Positions 1-7,523 of a DNA stretch of 17,562 nt are shown in pieces; positions within the stretch are counted from its first letter, which is position 1; every line of letters starts with the position of its first letter. Below the pieces are notes generated by a model. That model had not been told where the DNA came from, did not search any database, and saw only the letters and a list, made by a program, of their open reading frames with translations. A program made the translations under genes and the position numbers. The DNA is from Candidatus Tepidiaquacellales bacterium UBA6667 (GTDB lineage Bacteria > Bacteroidota > Ignavibacteria > Tepidaquicellales > Tepidaquicellaceae): positions 1 to 17,562 of the forward strand of contig DKKL01000026.1 in NCBI GenBank assembly GCA_002455255.1. Reading direction: 5' to 3'.

Positions 1-125
1 AAAATTTATTTTGGACAGCTGTGTTGGAATATATGAATAATACTAATTATTTATAACAATTTTTTAGTCATTTCAGTTATTTTAAAGTAATTAATCTTAA
101 CAGGTTATAAAAAAGTAAAATTTTT

Positions 126-1661
126 ATGAAAAAAATTATCATATTTTCTTTTTTCCTCTTTGTAATTTTAGGTGCCTTTATAAATTTTCTTACAATTAAT
201 AGCGAGGCAAATGAGAGATCTGTATATTTCCGTGACGTTAGCCAAACAAATCTTCCTCATTCTGTTATACAAGGTGCTTCGATGGATATTGAAACTGCCG
301 ACGTTGATAATGATGGTGACCTTGATGTAATTCTTGCACGTGAATTTACTCCCAATAAATTATTGTTAAACGATGGCAATGGTATTTTCTCTGATGGCAC
401 AATTGGTCGTCTTCCTCAATATAATTTTGACAGTGAAGATATTGGGATTGCCGATTTTGATAATGATGGTGATGTAGATATTATTTTCGGAAGCGAAGAT
501 AATGCTGTTCACGAATTTTATCTGAATAATGGTCAGGGTGTTTTTACAATGCAAGCGGGTGTAATACCAAACGGCATTTCAAATGCTTTGCTCGTTATTG
601 ATTTAAATAATGACGGATATCAGGATATTATAATGGGACTTATGGCACCGGGAAATCCTGCTCCTCCTACTTTACCGAGAGTTTTGATTAATAATGGAAA
701 TGCGACTTTCCGTGATGAAACATCACTGCGAATGCCTGAAACTCAAATGACTCCTCAGGATATAAAAGCAGGTGATCTCGATGGTGATGGAGATCTCGAC
801 CTCGTTTGGGGAAATGAAACCGGAAATAAAATATTTATGAATAACGGTTCCGGTGTTTTTACAGACCAGTCTGATATGAGGTTGACTATCTCCGGTTTAG
901 AAGAAACAAGAAAAGTTACTCTTGGTGATGTTGATAATGATGGAGATTTGGATATTTTCTTTTCAAATGTTGCGTTCAGACCGGGTATGAACAGAAGTGA
1001 CAGGCTACTTATAAATAACGGACAGGGATTTTTTACTGATGAATCGTCAACAAGACTTCCATTCGATTTTGAACATACTACGGATGCTGTCTTTTATGAT
1101 TTTGACTTTGATGGTGATTTGGATATGTTTGTTTCTGTGTCCTTCTCTAATATGGTTGTTCGTGCTTACAGAAACAATGGTCAGGGTTTTTTTGAAGATG
1201 CAACATCTGATATTATGCCGGCTGAAACTCTTGTTGAATCTCTCGCTCTTAAATTAGCTGATTTAAATGGTGATTCTCTTCCCGACCTTTATATGGCACA
1301 CAGAAGAAGAGTCGCTAATGATGGATATGATAAATTGCTGATAAGAAATGATACTGCTACCGTAGGTATTTCGTTTTTTGGGAATGAATCAGTAAATGAT
1401 TTTAAATTAAATCAAAATTTTCCAAATCCTTTCAATCCCGAAACTAAAATTAAATTTTCTGTACTAAATCAATCTGATGTTACTAATTTGTCAATTTATG
1501 ATTTCACAGGTAAATTAATTGAAACTCTTGTAAATCAAAAATTAACCTCCGGAGTATATGAGTATAATTTTAACGGAAAAAATTTACCTTCCGGAATTTA
1601 TCTTTATGTTTTGAAAAGCGGTTCAAAATTTGAATCTAAAAAAATGACACTCATTAAATGA
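126..1661 (+). CDS. T9SS-secreted FG-GAP/VCBS beta-propeller protein
   Basis: Predicted secreted protein of 511 aa. Residues 1-27 form a signal peptide (MKKIIIF start, long hydrophobic run). About seven FG-GAP/VCBS-type repeats follow (roughly residues 50-400). Each carries a calcium-binding-like loop such as DVDNDGDLD, DFDNDGDVD, DLNNDGYQD, DLDGDGDLD, DFDFDGDLD or DLNGDSLPD, followed by a hydrophobic strand. Seven copies suit a seven-bladed propeller. Residues ~428-511 are a type A T9SS sorting domain (NFPNPFNPETKIKF, GKLIETL, LPSGIYLY, KKMTLIK), so the protein should be exported to the periplasm by Sec and then across the outer membrane by T9SS, either released or surface-attached. The ligand is unknown. 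Its TGA stop overlaps the ATG of the next gene (ATGA), so translation is probably coupled. No clear promoter or Shine-Dalgarno sequence is visible in the 125 bp upstream. Confidence 0.9.
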   Translation: MKKIIIFSFFLFVILGAFINFLTINSEANERSVYFRDVSQTNLPHSVIQGASMDIETADVDNDGDLDVILAREFTPNKLLLNDGNGIFSDGTIGRLPQYNFDSEDIGIADFDNDGDVDIIFGSEDNAVHEFYLNNGQGVFTMQAGVIPNGISNALLVIDLNNDGYQDIIMGLMAPGNPAPPTLPRVLINNGNATFRDETSLRMPETQMTPQDIKAGDLDGDGDLDLVWGNETGNKIFMNNGSGVFTDQSDMRLTISGLEETRKVTLGDVDNDGDLDIFFSNVAFRPGMNRSDRLLINNGQGFFTDESSTRLPFDFEHTTDAVFYDFDFDGDLDMFVSVSFSNMVVRAYRNNGQGFFEDATSDIMPAETLVESLALKLADLNGDSLPDLYMAHRRRVANDGYDKLLIRNDTATVGISFFGNESVNDFKLNQNFPNPFNPETKIKFSVLNQSDVTNLSIYDFTGKLIETLVNQKLTSGVYEYNFNGKNLPSGIYLYVLKSGSKFESKKMTLIK

Positions 1662-2881
1662 TAAAGCATCTGTTTTTATTTTTGGTTTTTACTTCAAATG
1701 TTTTTTCTCAGTCCGGATGGATGAATTTAAATTCAGGTTCTACTGCAAATTTATTTTCAGTGGATATGATATCTCAGGATTTCATAATTTCATGCGGCTC
1801 TGGTGGTGTCATTTTGAAATCTACAAATTCAGGAAATAACTGGGTTAGTAAAAACTCAGGTACAAATTCTGATTTGTATAATGTCAAATTTTTGAACTTA
1901 AACACAGGATTTATATGTGGCGGTGTATTTAATGGCAGTGGAATTATTTTAAAAACTTCTAATTCCGGTGATAACTGGCAAAATGTTTTAAAGATTTCAA
2001 ATACAAATTTTTACTCAATATATATGATAAATGAACTTACCGGGTTTTCTGCGGGCAGTTCGGGTTCAACGGGTTTCTGTTACAAAACTACAAATGGAGG
2101 GAATAACTGGAGTCCGGTATATTCAATCAATAATAACATTATTACAGGAATATCATTTCTAAATTCTGAAACAGGTTATGCATCCGGTAGAAAAATTTTG
2201 AAAACTACAAATGGTGGATTGAATTGGAATGAAATATTTTCTGATACTAATTACTTTTTTTCAAATATTTATTCTGAAAATAATTTTGTCTATTTGTGTT
2301 CTTACAATGGATACATAGCAAAATCATCTGACTTTGGAATAAACTGGAATATTTATTATACCGGATTTAATATCCCATTGAGATCAGTTTGTTTCCCGAA
2401 CAGTATTACAGGATATGTCTGCGGTAATGACGGTTATTTATTTAAGACTATAAATTCTGGTCTTAACTGGACAAGACAAACTACCTCTGTAACTCAATAT
2501 TTAATGGGTATTGATTTCATAAATGCGGATATCGGTTTCACAGCAGGTTTTAACGGGACAATATTAAAAACTCAAAATGGTGGTGTGAATATAAAATATC
2601 TGAACACTTTGTCTCCGGAGAATAATATGTTATATCAGAATTATCCCAATCCTTTTAATCCGGAAACTAATATAAATTTTTCAATTATAAAACGAGGATT
2701 TGTTGAATTAAATGTTTATGATATTAATGGAAAATTGATAAAAGAAATATTCTCCGGTGTTTTAAATTCCGGAAATTATTCATATTTATATAAACCTGAA
2801 AATTTATCATCAGGAATTTATTTTTATAAACTAACAACCGAAAAATTTTCTGAAATTAGAAAAATGACTTTGATTAAATAA
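1658..2881 (+). CDS. T9SS-secreted Ycf48/BNR-like propeller protein
   Basis: Predicted secreted protein of 407 aa. A signal peptide ends near residue 18 (VFTSNVFSQ). Seven related repeats then follow, each with a core close to ILKTxNxGxNW (for example ILKSTNSGNNW, ILKTSNSGDNW, YKTTNGGNNW, ILKTTNGGLNW, FKTINSGLNW), the signature of Ycf48-like/BNR propeller blades. Residues ~325-407 are a T9SS type A sorting domain (NYPNPFNPETNINF, LSSGIYFYKL, RKMTLIK), closely similar to that of the upstream gene. The start overlaps the upstream stop by 4 bp, so the two are probably one transcription unit making a pair of secreted propellers. In bacteria such Ycf48-like repeats are mostly of unknown function, so no photosystem role is implied. 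A strong hairpin lies about 33 bp after the stop. Confidence 0.88.
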   Translation: MIKHLFLFLVFTSNVFSQSGWMNLNSGSTANLFSVDMISQDFIISCGSGGVILKSTNSGNNWVSKNSGTNSDLYNVKFLNLNTGFICGGVFNGSGIILKTSNSGDNWQNVLKISNTNFYSIYMINELTGFSAGSSGSTGFCYKTTNGGNNWSPVYSINNNIITGISFLNSETGYASGRKILKTTNGGLNWNEIFSDTNYFFSNIYSENNFVYLCSYNGYIAKSSDFGINWNIYYTGFNIPLRSVCFPNSITGYVCGNDGYLFKTINSGLNWTRQTTSVTQYLMGIDFINADIGFTAGFNGTILKTQNGGVNIKYLNTLSPENNMLYQNYPNPFNPETNINFSIIKRGFVELNVYDINGKLIKEIFSGVLNSGNYSYLYKPENLSSGIYFYKLTTEKFSEIRKMTLIK

Positions 2882-2913
2882 GAAAAGTTTAATAAACTTG
2901 CATTTTTTATTCT

Positions 2914-2958
2914 CCTGCACTCTCTCAAACCGGATATATTTTATATATCCGGTGCAGG
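2914..2958. terminator. Hairpin between convergent genes, probable bidirectional terminator
   Basis: A perfect 11-bp stem, ACCGGATATAT / ATATATCCGGT with a TTT loop, spans 2929-2953. An outer arm CCTGCA (2914-2919) can pair with TGCAGG (2953-2958), leaving an unpaired stretch on the 5' side. It is the only strong hairpin in the 96-bp gap between the end of the + strand propeller pair and the end of the - strand peptidase. No long T tract follows directly on either strand, so the terminator call rests on position and stem strength. Confidence 0.6.
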
Positions 2959-2977
2959 ATAAGTTCAATTTTTAAAA

Positions 2978-4213
2978 CTATATTACAAACGATCCGTTTT
3001 TTATAATTTTAATTGTGTTTCCTTTTTTATCATAACCGGTAACATCTATATCTGTACTGCCTATCATAAAATCTGTATGAACTAGCGAATAGTTACATCC
3101 ACCTTTTTTGAGTAATTCAGGTGTTGTTAGTTTATTGCCATCTTTAACTAAAGCCGAGAAACCTCTTCCAAGTGCAATGTGACATGCTGCATTCTCATCA
3201 TAAAGTATATTGTTAAAAATTAGACCGCTCTCAAATATTTTTGAACTTTTATCCACCAATGCAACTTCACCTAAGTATTTTGCACCTTCATCAATGCTGA
3301 AATATTTATCTAATATATCTTTATTGTTGTCACATCCGTATTTAACAACTTGTCCATCTTTAAACTCAAACCATATTCCGTTTAGTTGAGTTTCAAGCAC
3401 CTTAACCGGCTTGGTCACTTTTGCTTTTCCTGATGTCCTTGTGAAATCAGGTGTAGTAAATATTTCCTCCGTCGGAAGATTAGGAATAAAATCTCTTCCA
3501 TTGTTTGCTTTTCCATATCCGCCCTTCCAAATCGCTTCATTGTTCAGCCCAATAATTAAATCCGTTCCTTCAGTTTCAAAGTGAAGTTTGTCCAGATTCA
3601 TTTCTGAAAGTTTTTTTGCCCTCTCTCTCAATTTATCTGCATGGTCTTTCCATGCCTTCACCGGATCATCAACATCTAACCTTAAAATTTTAATTAAATT
3701 ATCTTCCAATTTTTTTAATGCTTCTTTCCCATCTTCTATACCTGTCACAAGTTTAGCCCATTGTTCACCGGGAGGTGTTACTATACACCACTGATGATGA
3801 AATCCTACTGTACTTTGTGATTGTCTTGTGAATGTTGAAAATTCTTTTTTTGAAAGTATTTCCATCTTAGTTGAATCAATTCCTTTTAATACATCTATCT
3901 CATCAACATTATCAATCTTCAACATCGCCCAGTCATTTGAGAGAAGTTCATAACTCCTCGTTAATAAATAGTTAGGCACAAAATCTAAATATTCAGTATT
4001 TCTGTTGTTTTCTATTCTTGCTTTTTTCACATAATCCGATCCAAAAATTATATCTACATATTTTAATCCATATTGATATGCCGCTTCTGCCAACTTCACC
4101 CCGAAATCATAATTCTTAACTCCACATGCTATAAGTAAATTCTGCCCTTCATATAAATTGAGTGCACTTTTTATAATAACATCATAATATTTTTTTAGCA
4201 GTTTTTCTTCCAT
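2978..4213 (-). CDS. M29 family aminopeptidase
   Basis: A 411-aa cytoplasmic metallo-aminopeptidase of family M29 (AmpS/AmpT/PepS type). These enzymes release N-terminal residues using a two-metal centre. The expected ligands can be placed: E250 in NLPTEEIFTTP, E316 in LGEVALV, H345 in CHIALGRGF, and H379 and D381 in SLVHTDFMIG. Spacing matches the thermophilic AmpS/AmpT enzymes closely, and the length is usual for the family (about 410). The N-terminal half (KYYDVIIKSALNLYEGQNL) is the normal family start, supporting the ATG chosen. There is no signal peptide. The gap of 111 bp to the next upstream gene on this strand suggests its own promoter. Substrate preference cannot be read from the sequence. 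Confidence 0.93.
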   Translation of the reverse strand: MEEKLLKKYYDVIIKSALNLYEGQNLLIACGVKNYDFGVKLAEAAYQYGLKYVDIIFGSDYVKKARIENNRNTEYLDFVPNYLLTRSYELLSNDWAMLKIDNVDEIDVLKGIDSTKMEILSKKEFSTFTRQSQSTVGFHHQWCIVTPPGEQWAKLVTGIEDGKEALKKLEDNLIKILRLDVDDPVKAWKDHADKLRERAKKLSEMNLDKLHFETEGTDLIIGLNNEAIWKGGYGKANNGRDFIPNLPTEEIFTTPDFTRTSGKAKVTKPVKVLETQLNGIWFEFKDGQVVKYGCDNNKDILDKYFSIDEGAKYLGEVALVDKSSKIFESGLIFNNILYDENAACHIALGRGFSALVKDGNKLTTPELLKKGGCNYSLVHTDFMIGSTDIDVTGYDKKGNTIKIIKNGSFVI

Positions 4214-4235
4214 TATTTATTTATAATTTTAATTT

Positions 4236-4328
4236 ATGAAATCTTGTTTACCTTATATTCTTTTTATTGGTGGTCTTTTACTCTTTATATATCTTGTTTT
4301 ATTGTTTGGTAAAAAACGAAAAAATTAA
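4236..4328 (+). CDS. Possible 30-aa single-span membrane peptide
   Basis: A small reading frame (MKSCLPYILF start, GKKRKN end) lies in the gap between two - strand genes, divergent from the M29 peptidase gene. It has one hydrophobic stretch of about 20 residues (IGGLLLFIYLVLLF) followed by a basic tail, the layout of a small membrane protein with its C-terminus in the cytoplasm. Its stop overlaps the last bases of the neighbouring hydrolase gene tail to tail. No ribosome binding site is visible, but neither is one for most genes here. T-rich DNA often encodes hydrophobic residues by chance, so this could be spurious. Confidence 0.28.
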   Translation: MKSCLPYILFIGGLLLFIYLVLLFGKKRKN

Positions 4329-5176
4329 TTTACTAAATTTTTATCTAAAAACTCTTTCACCTTTTCCCACGATTCATTGGCTTCTTTGTTATTAAAATTC
4401 GGTGCACTCGGATTTGCAAATCCATGATCGGCATCAAAAGTTAAAATTTCAAAACTTTTATCCAATGATTTCATATTGTTGCTGAATTTATCCATCATTT
4501 CCTGATTTATCCATTTATCTTTCACCGGATGAATCATCATCACAGGTGCATCAAGCATTTTCAATCTTTCAGTGTTTTCTTCAGGTGCTCCGTAATAAAT
4601 TACACATGCTTTCACTTTATCTGAACCTTCTATTGCCGCCTGACAGCTCCATGTCCCTCCCAAACACCATCCTATAGTTCCAAAATCTGATTCACTGCCT
4701 CCATAGTTAAAAGCTCCGTTAATAATTGTTAAAGCCCTTTCTTTTTTCAAACCCTGAACAAGTTTTTGTGCTTCCTCTCTCGTCGTTGCTACACTGCCAT
4801 CATATAAATCGACTGCTAAAACATTTATTCCCGGAAAAGTTTCACTGAATTTATCGGATTCCATTCTGACATAATCATTCAATCCCCACCATTCGTGGAA
4901 TACAAGCAGCCATTTATTCGTTGTACCTTTTATAAAATATCCATTCCCGTCTGTTCCATCAGAAGTTAAAAACTTAATCGCTTCTCCCTTAAAATCTTTA
5001 TAATTTATTTTTAAAGGGTCAGGATGTTTGTCGCGGAATTCTTTTTCATCGCTGAATTTTGCAAACATTCCTGTTGCTTCTGTATTGGATTCATTACAAC
5101 AAACTTTGTCGTTTATATTTTGTGCATTTATCCCAAATGCACTCATCATAATCAAAATTAATATTAATTTTCTCAT
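4325..5176 (-). CDS. Exported dienelactone hydrolase family protein
   Basis: A 283-aa alpha/beta hydrolase of the dienelactone hydrolase (DLH) family. The N-terminus is a signal peptide (MRKLILILIMMSAFGINA, cut near residue 18), so it acts in the periplasm or outside. The DLH nucleophile motif is GWCLGG with Cys171. The other triad residues fit D220 (HPVKDKW) and H251 (DADHGFANP). E95 in FHEWWGLN corresponds to the glutamate that gates the cysteine in characterised DLH. About 50 residues lie between the signal and the hydrolase fold and are not recognised. Its ATG overlaps the TGA of the histidine kinase gene (ATGA at 5173-5176), so it is probably translated by coupling. The substrate is unknown, because many DLH-family proteins are general esterases with no role in aromatic degradation. 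Confidence 0.88.
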   Translation of the reverse strand: MRKLILILIMMSAFGINAQNINDKVCCNESNTEATGMFAKFSDEKEFRDKHPDPLKINYKDFKGEAIKFLTSDGTDGNGYFIKGTTNKWLLVFHEWWGLNDYVRMESDKFSETFPGINVLAVDLYDGSVATTREEAQKLVQGLKKERALTIINGAFNYGGSESDFGTIGWCLGGTWSCQAAIEGSDKVKACVIYYGAPEENTERLKMLDAPVMMIHPVKDKWINQEMMDKFSNNMKSLDKSFEILTFDADHGFANPSAPNFNNKEANESWEKVKEFLDKNLVN

Positions 5177-6450
5177 ATTGTATTTTTAAATTTTAAAATA
5201 AACTTTGCACCTCTACCGGTTTCATTTGTTACTTTTAACTGTGCTCCCTGAAGTTCAACAAGTTTTTTTACTATTGAAAGTCCAAGTCCTGTTGAGTTTT
5301 CCCCTCCTGTTGGTTTTGCACTTAACTTTTTAAACTTGATAAATAAATTTGATAAATCATCTTCCGTAAAACCAGGTCCTTCATCTGTTATCTCAGTTAC
5401 ACATTCTGAATTTTCATTATATATTTTGACATAAATCTTTTTATCTTTAGGACTGAATTTTATTGCGTTTGATAATACATTATCAAATATCTGATATAAA
5501 AATTTTTCGTCAGCGTTCACTGTGTTTGACCCTGATGAAATATCAAATTTAATTTCAATATTTTTCTTTTTTGCTTTTTCGTAGTTTTCATTTATCACGT
5601 TGTATATAACATTATTCATATTCACTTTACTTAAATTAATATTTACCTTCCCGCTGTCAATGGCATTTGCTTCCAAAAGTGAAATTATAATTTCTTTCAT
5701 TCTGTCTGCAGTTTTCTCTATCAGTTCTGCTGTTTCCTTTAGTTTTTCTGGCTCAATTGTGTCAAATTTTCGTTTCAGTTTATTCGCCTGTAATATAATC
5801 CCGGTTAAAGGATTTTTTAAATCATGTGCAGCAATTTGTAAAATTTCATCCTTCTCATTATTGATTGATTCCAGTTCCTTTGTTCTGTCTTTCACCCGCT
5901 GTTCAAGTTCTGAATTTAATTTTTTTAGTTTTTCATTCGCAAGTGTTTTGCCTATCTTATTTGATGCAAGTGATGCTATGATTGTAAGTATATTCAAATG
6001 CTCTGAAGTGAAAAATTCTCGTTCTGAATGTTCAGAATCCATCACTCCAATTACTTTACCTTCATATATAATAGGAACGGTTATTTCTGATAAACGTGAT
6101 TCATCATCTACTATATATCTCTCATCTTTTGTTACATCATCTATAATCTCCGGTATGCCTGTCTTTGCCACCCATCCGACTATTCCATGACCTATGGGAA
6201 TTTTTATTGGATTATCAATTTCAAATGAAATAGGATTTTTGTTGCCGTATGCTGCCTTTTGTTCAAGATAGTTTCCGCTTTCATCCATCAGATAAATCAC
6301 ACAATCCTCAAACCCAAGTTCTGAAATTATATTCTTCGCTACATCCCATAATATTTCATCTACCGTGTTTTTCCCAAAAATAGAATATGCAAAGTATGTT
6401 ACTACTCTTGATGCAAGGTCACCGGTTAATGAATTTTTTTCCTGATTCAC
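5173..6450 (-). CDS. GAF-domain sensor histidine kinase
   Basis: A soluble sensor kinase of 425 aa without membrane segments. A GAF domain fills about residues 25-170 (DCVIYLMDESGNYL, IGHGIVGWVAKTG, VPIIYEGKVIGVMD). A short coiled coil follows (~170-203, LNSELEQRVKDRTKELE), then the HisKA domain with phospho-acceptor H209 in AAHDLKNPLTG. The HATPase domain has N box N324/N328 (DNVLSNAIKFSP), G1 DEGPG (356-360), the FKKL segment and G2 TGLGLSIVK (387-394). All catalytic boxes are present. No response regulator is encoded in the window, so its partner is elsewhere. The gene overlaps the exported DLH-like gene downstream by 4 bp, which links the two in expression but not necessarily in function. 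The GAF ligand cannot be predicted. Confidence 0.93.
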   Translation of the reverse strand: MNQEKNSLTGDLASRVVTYFAYSIFGKNTVDEILWDVAKNIISELGFEDCVIYLMDESGNYLEQKAAYGNKNPISFEIDNPIKIPIGHGIVGWVAKTGIPEIIDDVTKDERYIVDDESRLSEITVPIIYEGKVIGVMDSEHSEREFFTSEHLNILTIIASLASNKIGKTLANEKLKKLNSELEQRVKDRTKELESINNEKDEILQIAAHDLKNPLTGIILQANKLKRKFDTIEPEKLKETAELIEKTADRMKEIIISLLEANAIDSGKVNINLSKVNMNNVIYNVINENYEKAKKKNIEIKFDISSGSNTVNADEKFLYQIFDNVLSNAIKFSPKDKKIYVKIYNENSECVTEITDEGPGFTEDDLSNLFIKFKKLSAKPTGGENSTGLGLSIVKKLVELQGAQLKVTNETGRGAKFILKFKNTI

Positions 6451-6476
6451 TGAAAATTATCTGCTGTCTTTTAATT

Positions 6477-7481
6477 TTATATTAATAGTGTTTCGTTTAT
6501 ATATGGTATATCATTACTTAGATTAAAAAAATATTCATCCATAAAATCTTTTCCATCCCCTTTAAGCCATTGCTCATCCATTGTTCTGTTTAATACTAAA
6601 TAAACAACAAACTCTCTTTGTTTGAACATAACCGGCAAATATTTAAACCAGTCTTGCTGTGCATTGTAGAATTTATTGTAACCTTCAAGATATTCTGTTA
6701 AAAAATATTTTGCCTTTTCAGTTTTTTCTTTTTTTGTCTTTTCCATCATCACGTAGTAATATGCTGACATCGCAATATCATTTACAAAATGATAGTAACA
6801 TAAATCATCAAAATCAAAAATTGTAACCTCATTTTTGTTTTCTCCGTGTATAAAAAAATTACCGGAATGTATATCTGTATGGATTAATCCTGTTTCATCT
6901 TTTCCTTTTGAAATATTTTGCAATGTCCTGAAGTTATCATCCCATTTTTCTCTTAATTCAGTTTCATTTTTTCTGAAATTCTTCTCTGCTAAATCTATAT
7001 AATCTTTTTCCCATAACTGCCTTCTGAACTTTTCATCACTCGGTTCAAAGCTGTTTGTTAATCTGTGCATCTTTCCGGTAACCTCACCAATTCTTCTAAT
7101 CACTTCTTTCGTGAAAGTTGCTTTGTTCGGTTTTTCTCCTTTAGCCCGCTCAAATATTACTCCGACAAAGCTTTTATCTTCAATTTTATCACCTGCCTTT
7201 ACTTCAGCAATTTCTTCTCCTCCTTCGAATTTCAACGGTCTTGCTACAGGTATTTCATTTTCATATAGAAAATTTAAAAATTCAAGTTCTCCTTTTATCT
7301 CATTTTTTGTTCTTCTTGCTGTATTTGAAACTCTGTAAATATAACTTTTACCATTTTCTTCAAATTCATAAACAAGATTTTCAAATCCTCTTAAAAGTTT
7401 TACGTCTGATTTTATCCCTGACTGTTTTTTTAATTCAATTAATTTATCATTATTGAATAATGATTTTATATGTTTTTCCAT
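6477..7481 (-). CDS. APH-fold small-molecule or protein kinase (phosphotransferase family)
   Basis: A 334-aa member of the aminoglycoside phosphotransferase/choline kinase fold, in general layout like SrkA (YihE) or homoserine kinase II. The catalytic loop HTDIHSGNF places Asp203 and Asn208, and IFDFDD gives the metal-binding Asp223 (and Asp225). The N-lobe has YIYRVS (residues 47-52), with Arg where many relatives have Lys, as is common in the SrkA/ThrB-like branch. There is no signal peptide. The gene sits 26 bp upstream of the histidine kinase start and 42 bp downstream of the formiminotransferase gene, so co-transcription is possible. The substrate cannot be told from the sequence. An antibiotic-resistance role is not supported. 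Confidence 0.85.
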   Translation of the reverse strand: MEKHIKSLFNNDKLIELKKQSGIKSDVKLLRGFENLVYEFEENGKSYIYRVSNTARRTKNEIKGELEFLNFLYENEIPVARPLKFEGGEEIAEVKAGDKIEDKSFVGVIFERAKGEKPNKATFTKEVIRRIGEVTGKMHRLTNSFEPSDEKFRRQLWEKDYIDLAEKNFRKNETELREKWDDNFRTLQNISKGKDETGLIHTDIHSGNFFIHGENKNEVTIFDFDDLCYYHFVNDIAMSAYYYVMMEKTKKEKTEKAKYFLTEYLEGYNKFYNAQQDWFKYLPVMFKQREFVVYLVLNRTMDEQWLKGDGKDFMDEYFFNLSNDIPYINETLLI

Positions 7482-7523
7482 TCATTCTTTTATTCAGGGA
7501 AAATATGGTTTACAAAAAAACTT

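Noticed and set aside
3..56. Open frame NLFWTAVLEYMNNTNYL before the first gene, possible tail of an upstream gene
   Set aside because: Only 17 codons are visible and nothing recognisable is in them, so it cannot be supported.
5600..6190. 196-aa frame opposite the histidine kinase
   Set aside because: It lies wholly antisense within a strongly supported kinase gene, and its Ser/Phe-rich translation is typical of a shadow frame.
6477..7481. Aminoglycoside-resistance phosphotransferase
   Set aside because: Only the general kinase fold and Brenner motif are present. Overall layout is closer to SrkA or homoserine-kinase-like proteins, with no specific resistance signature.
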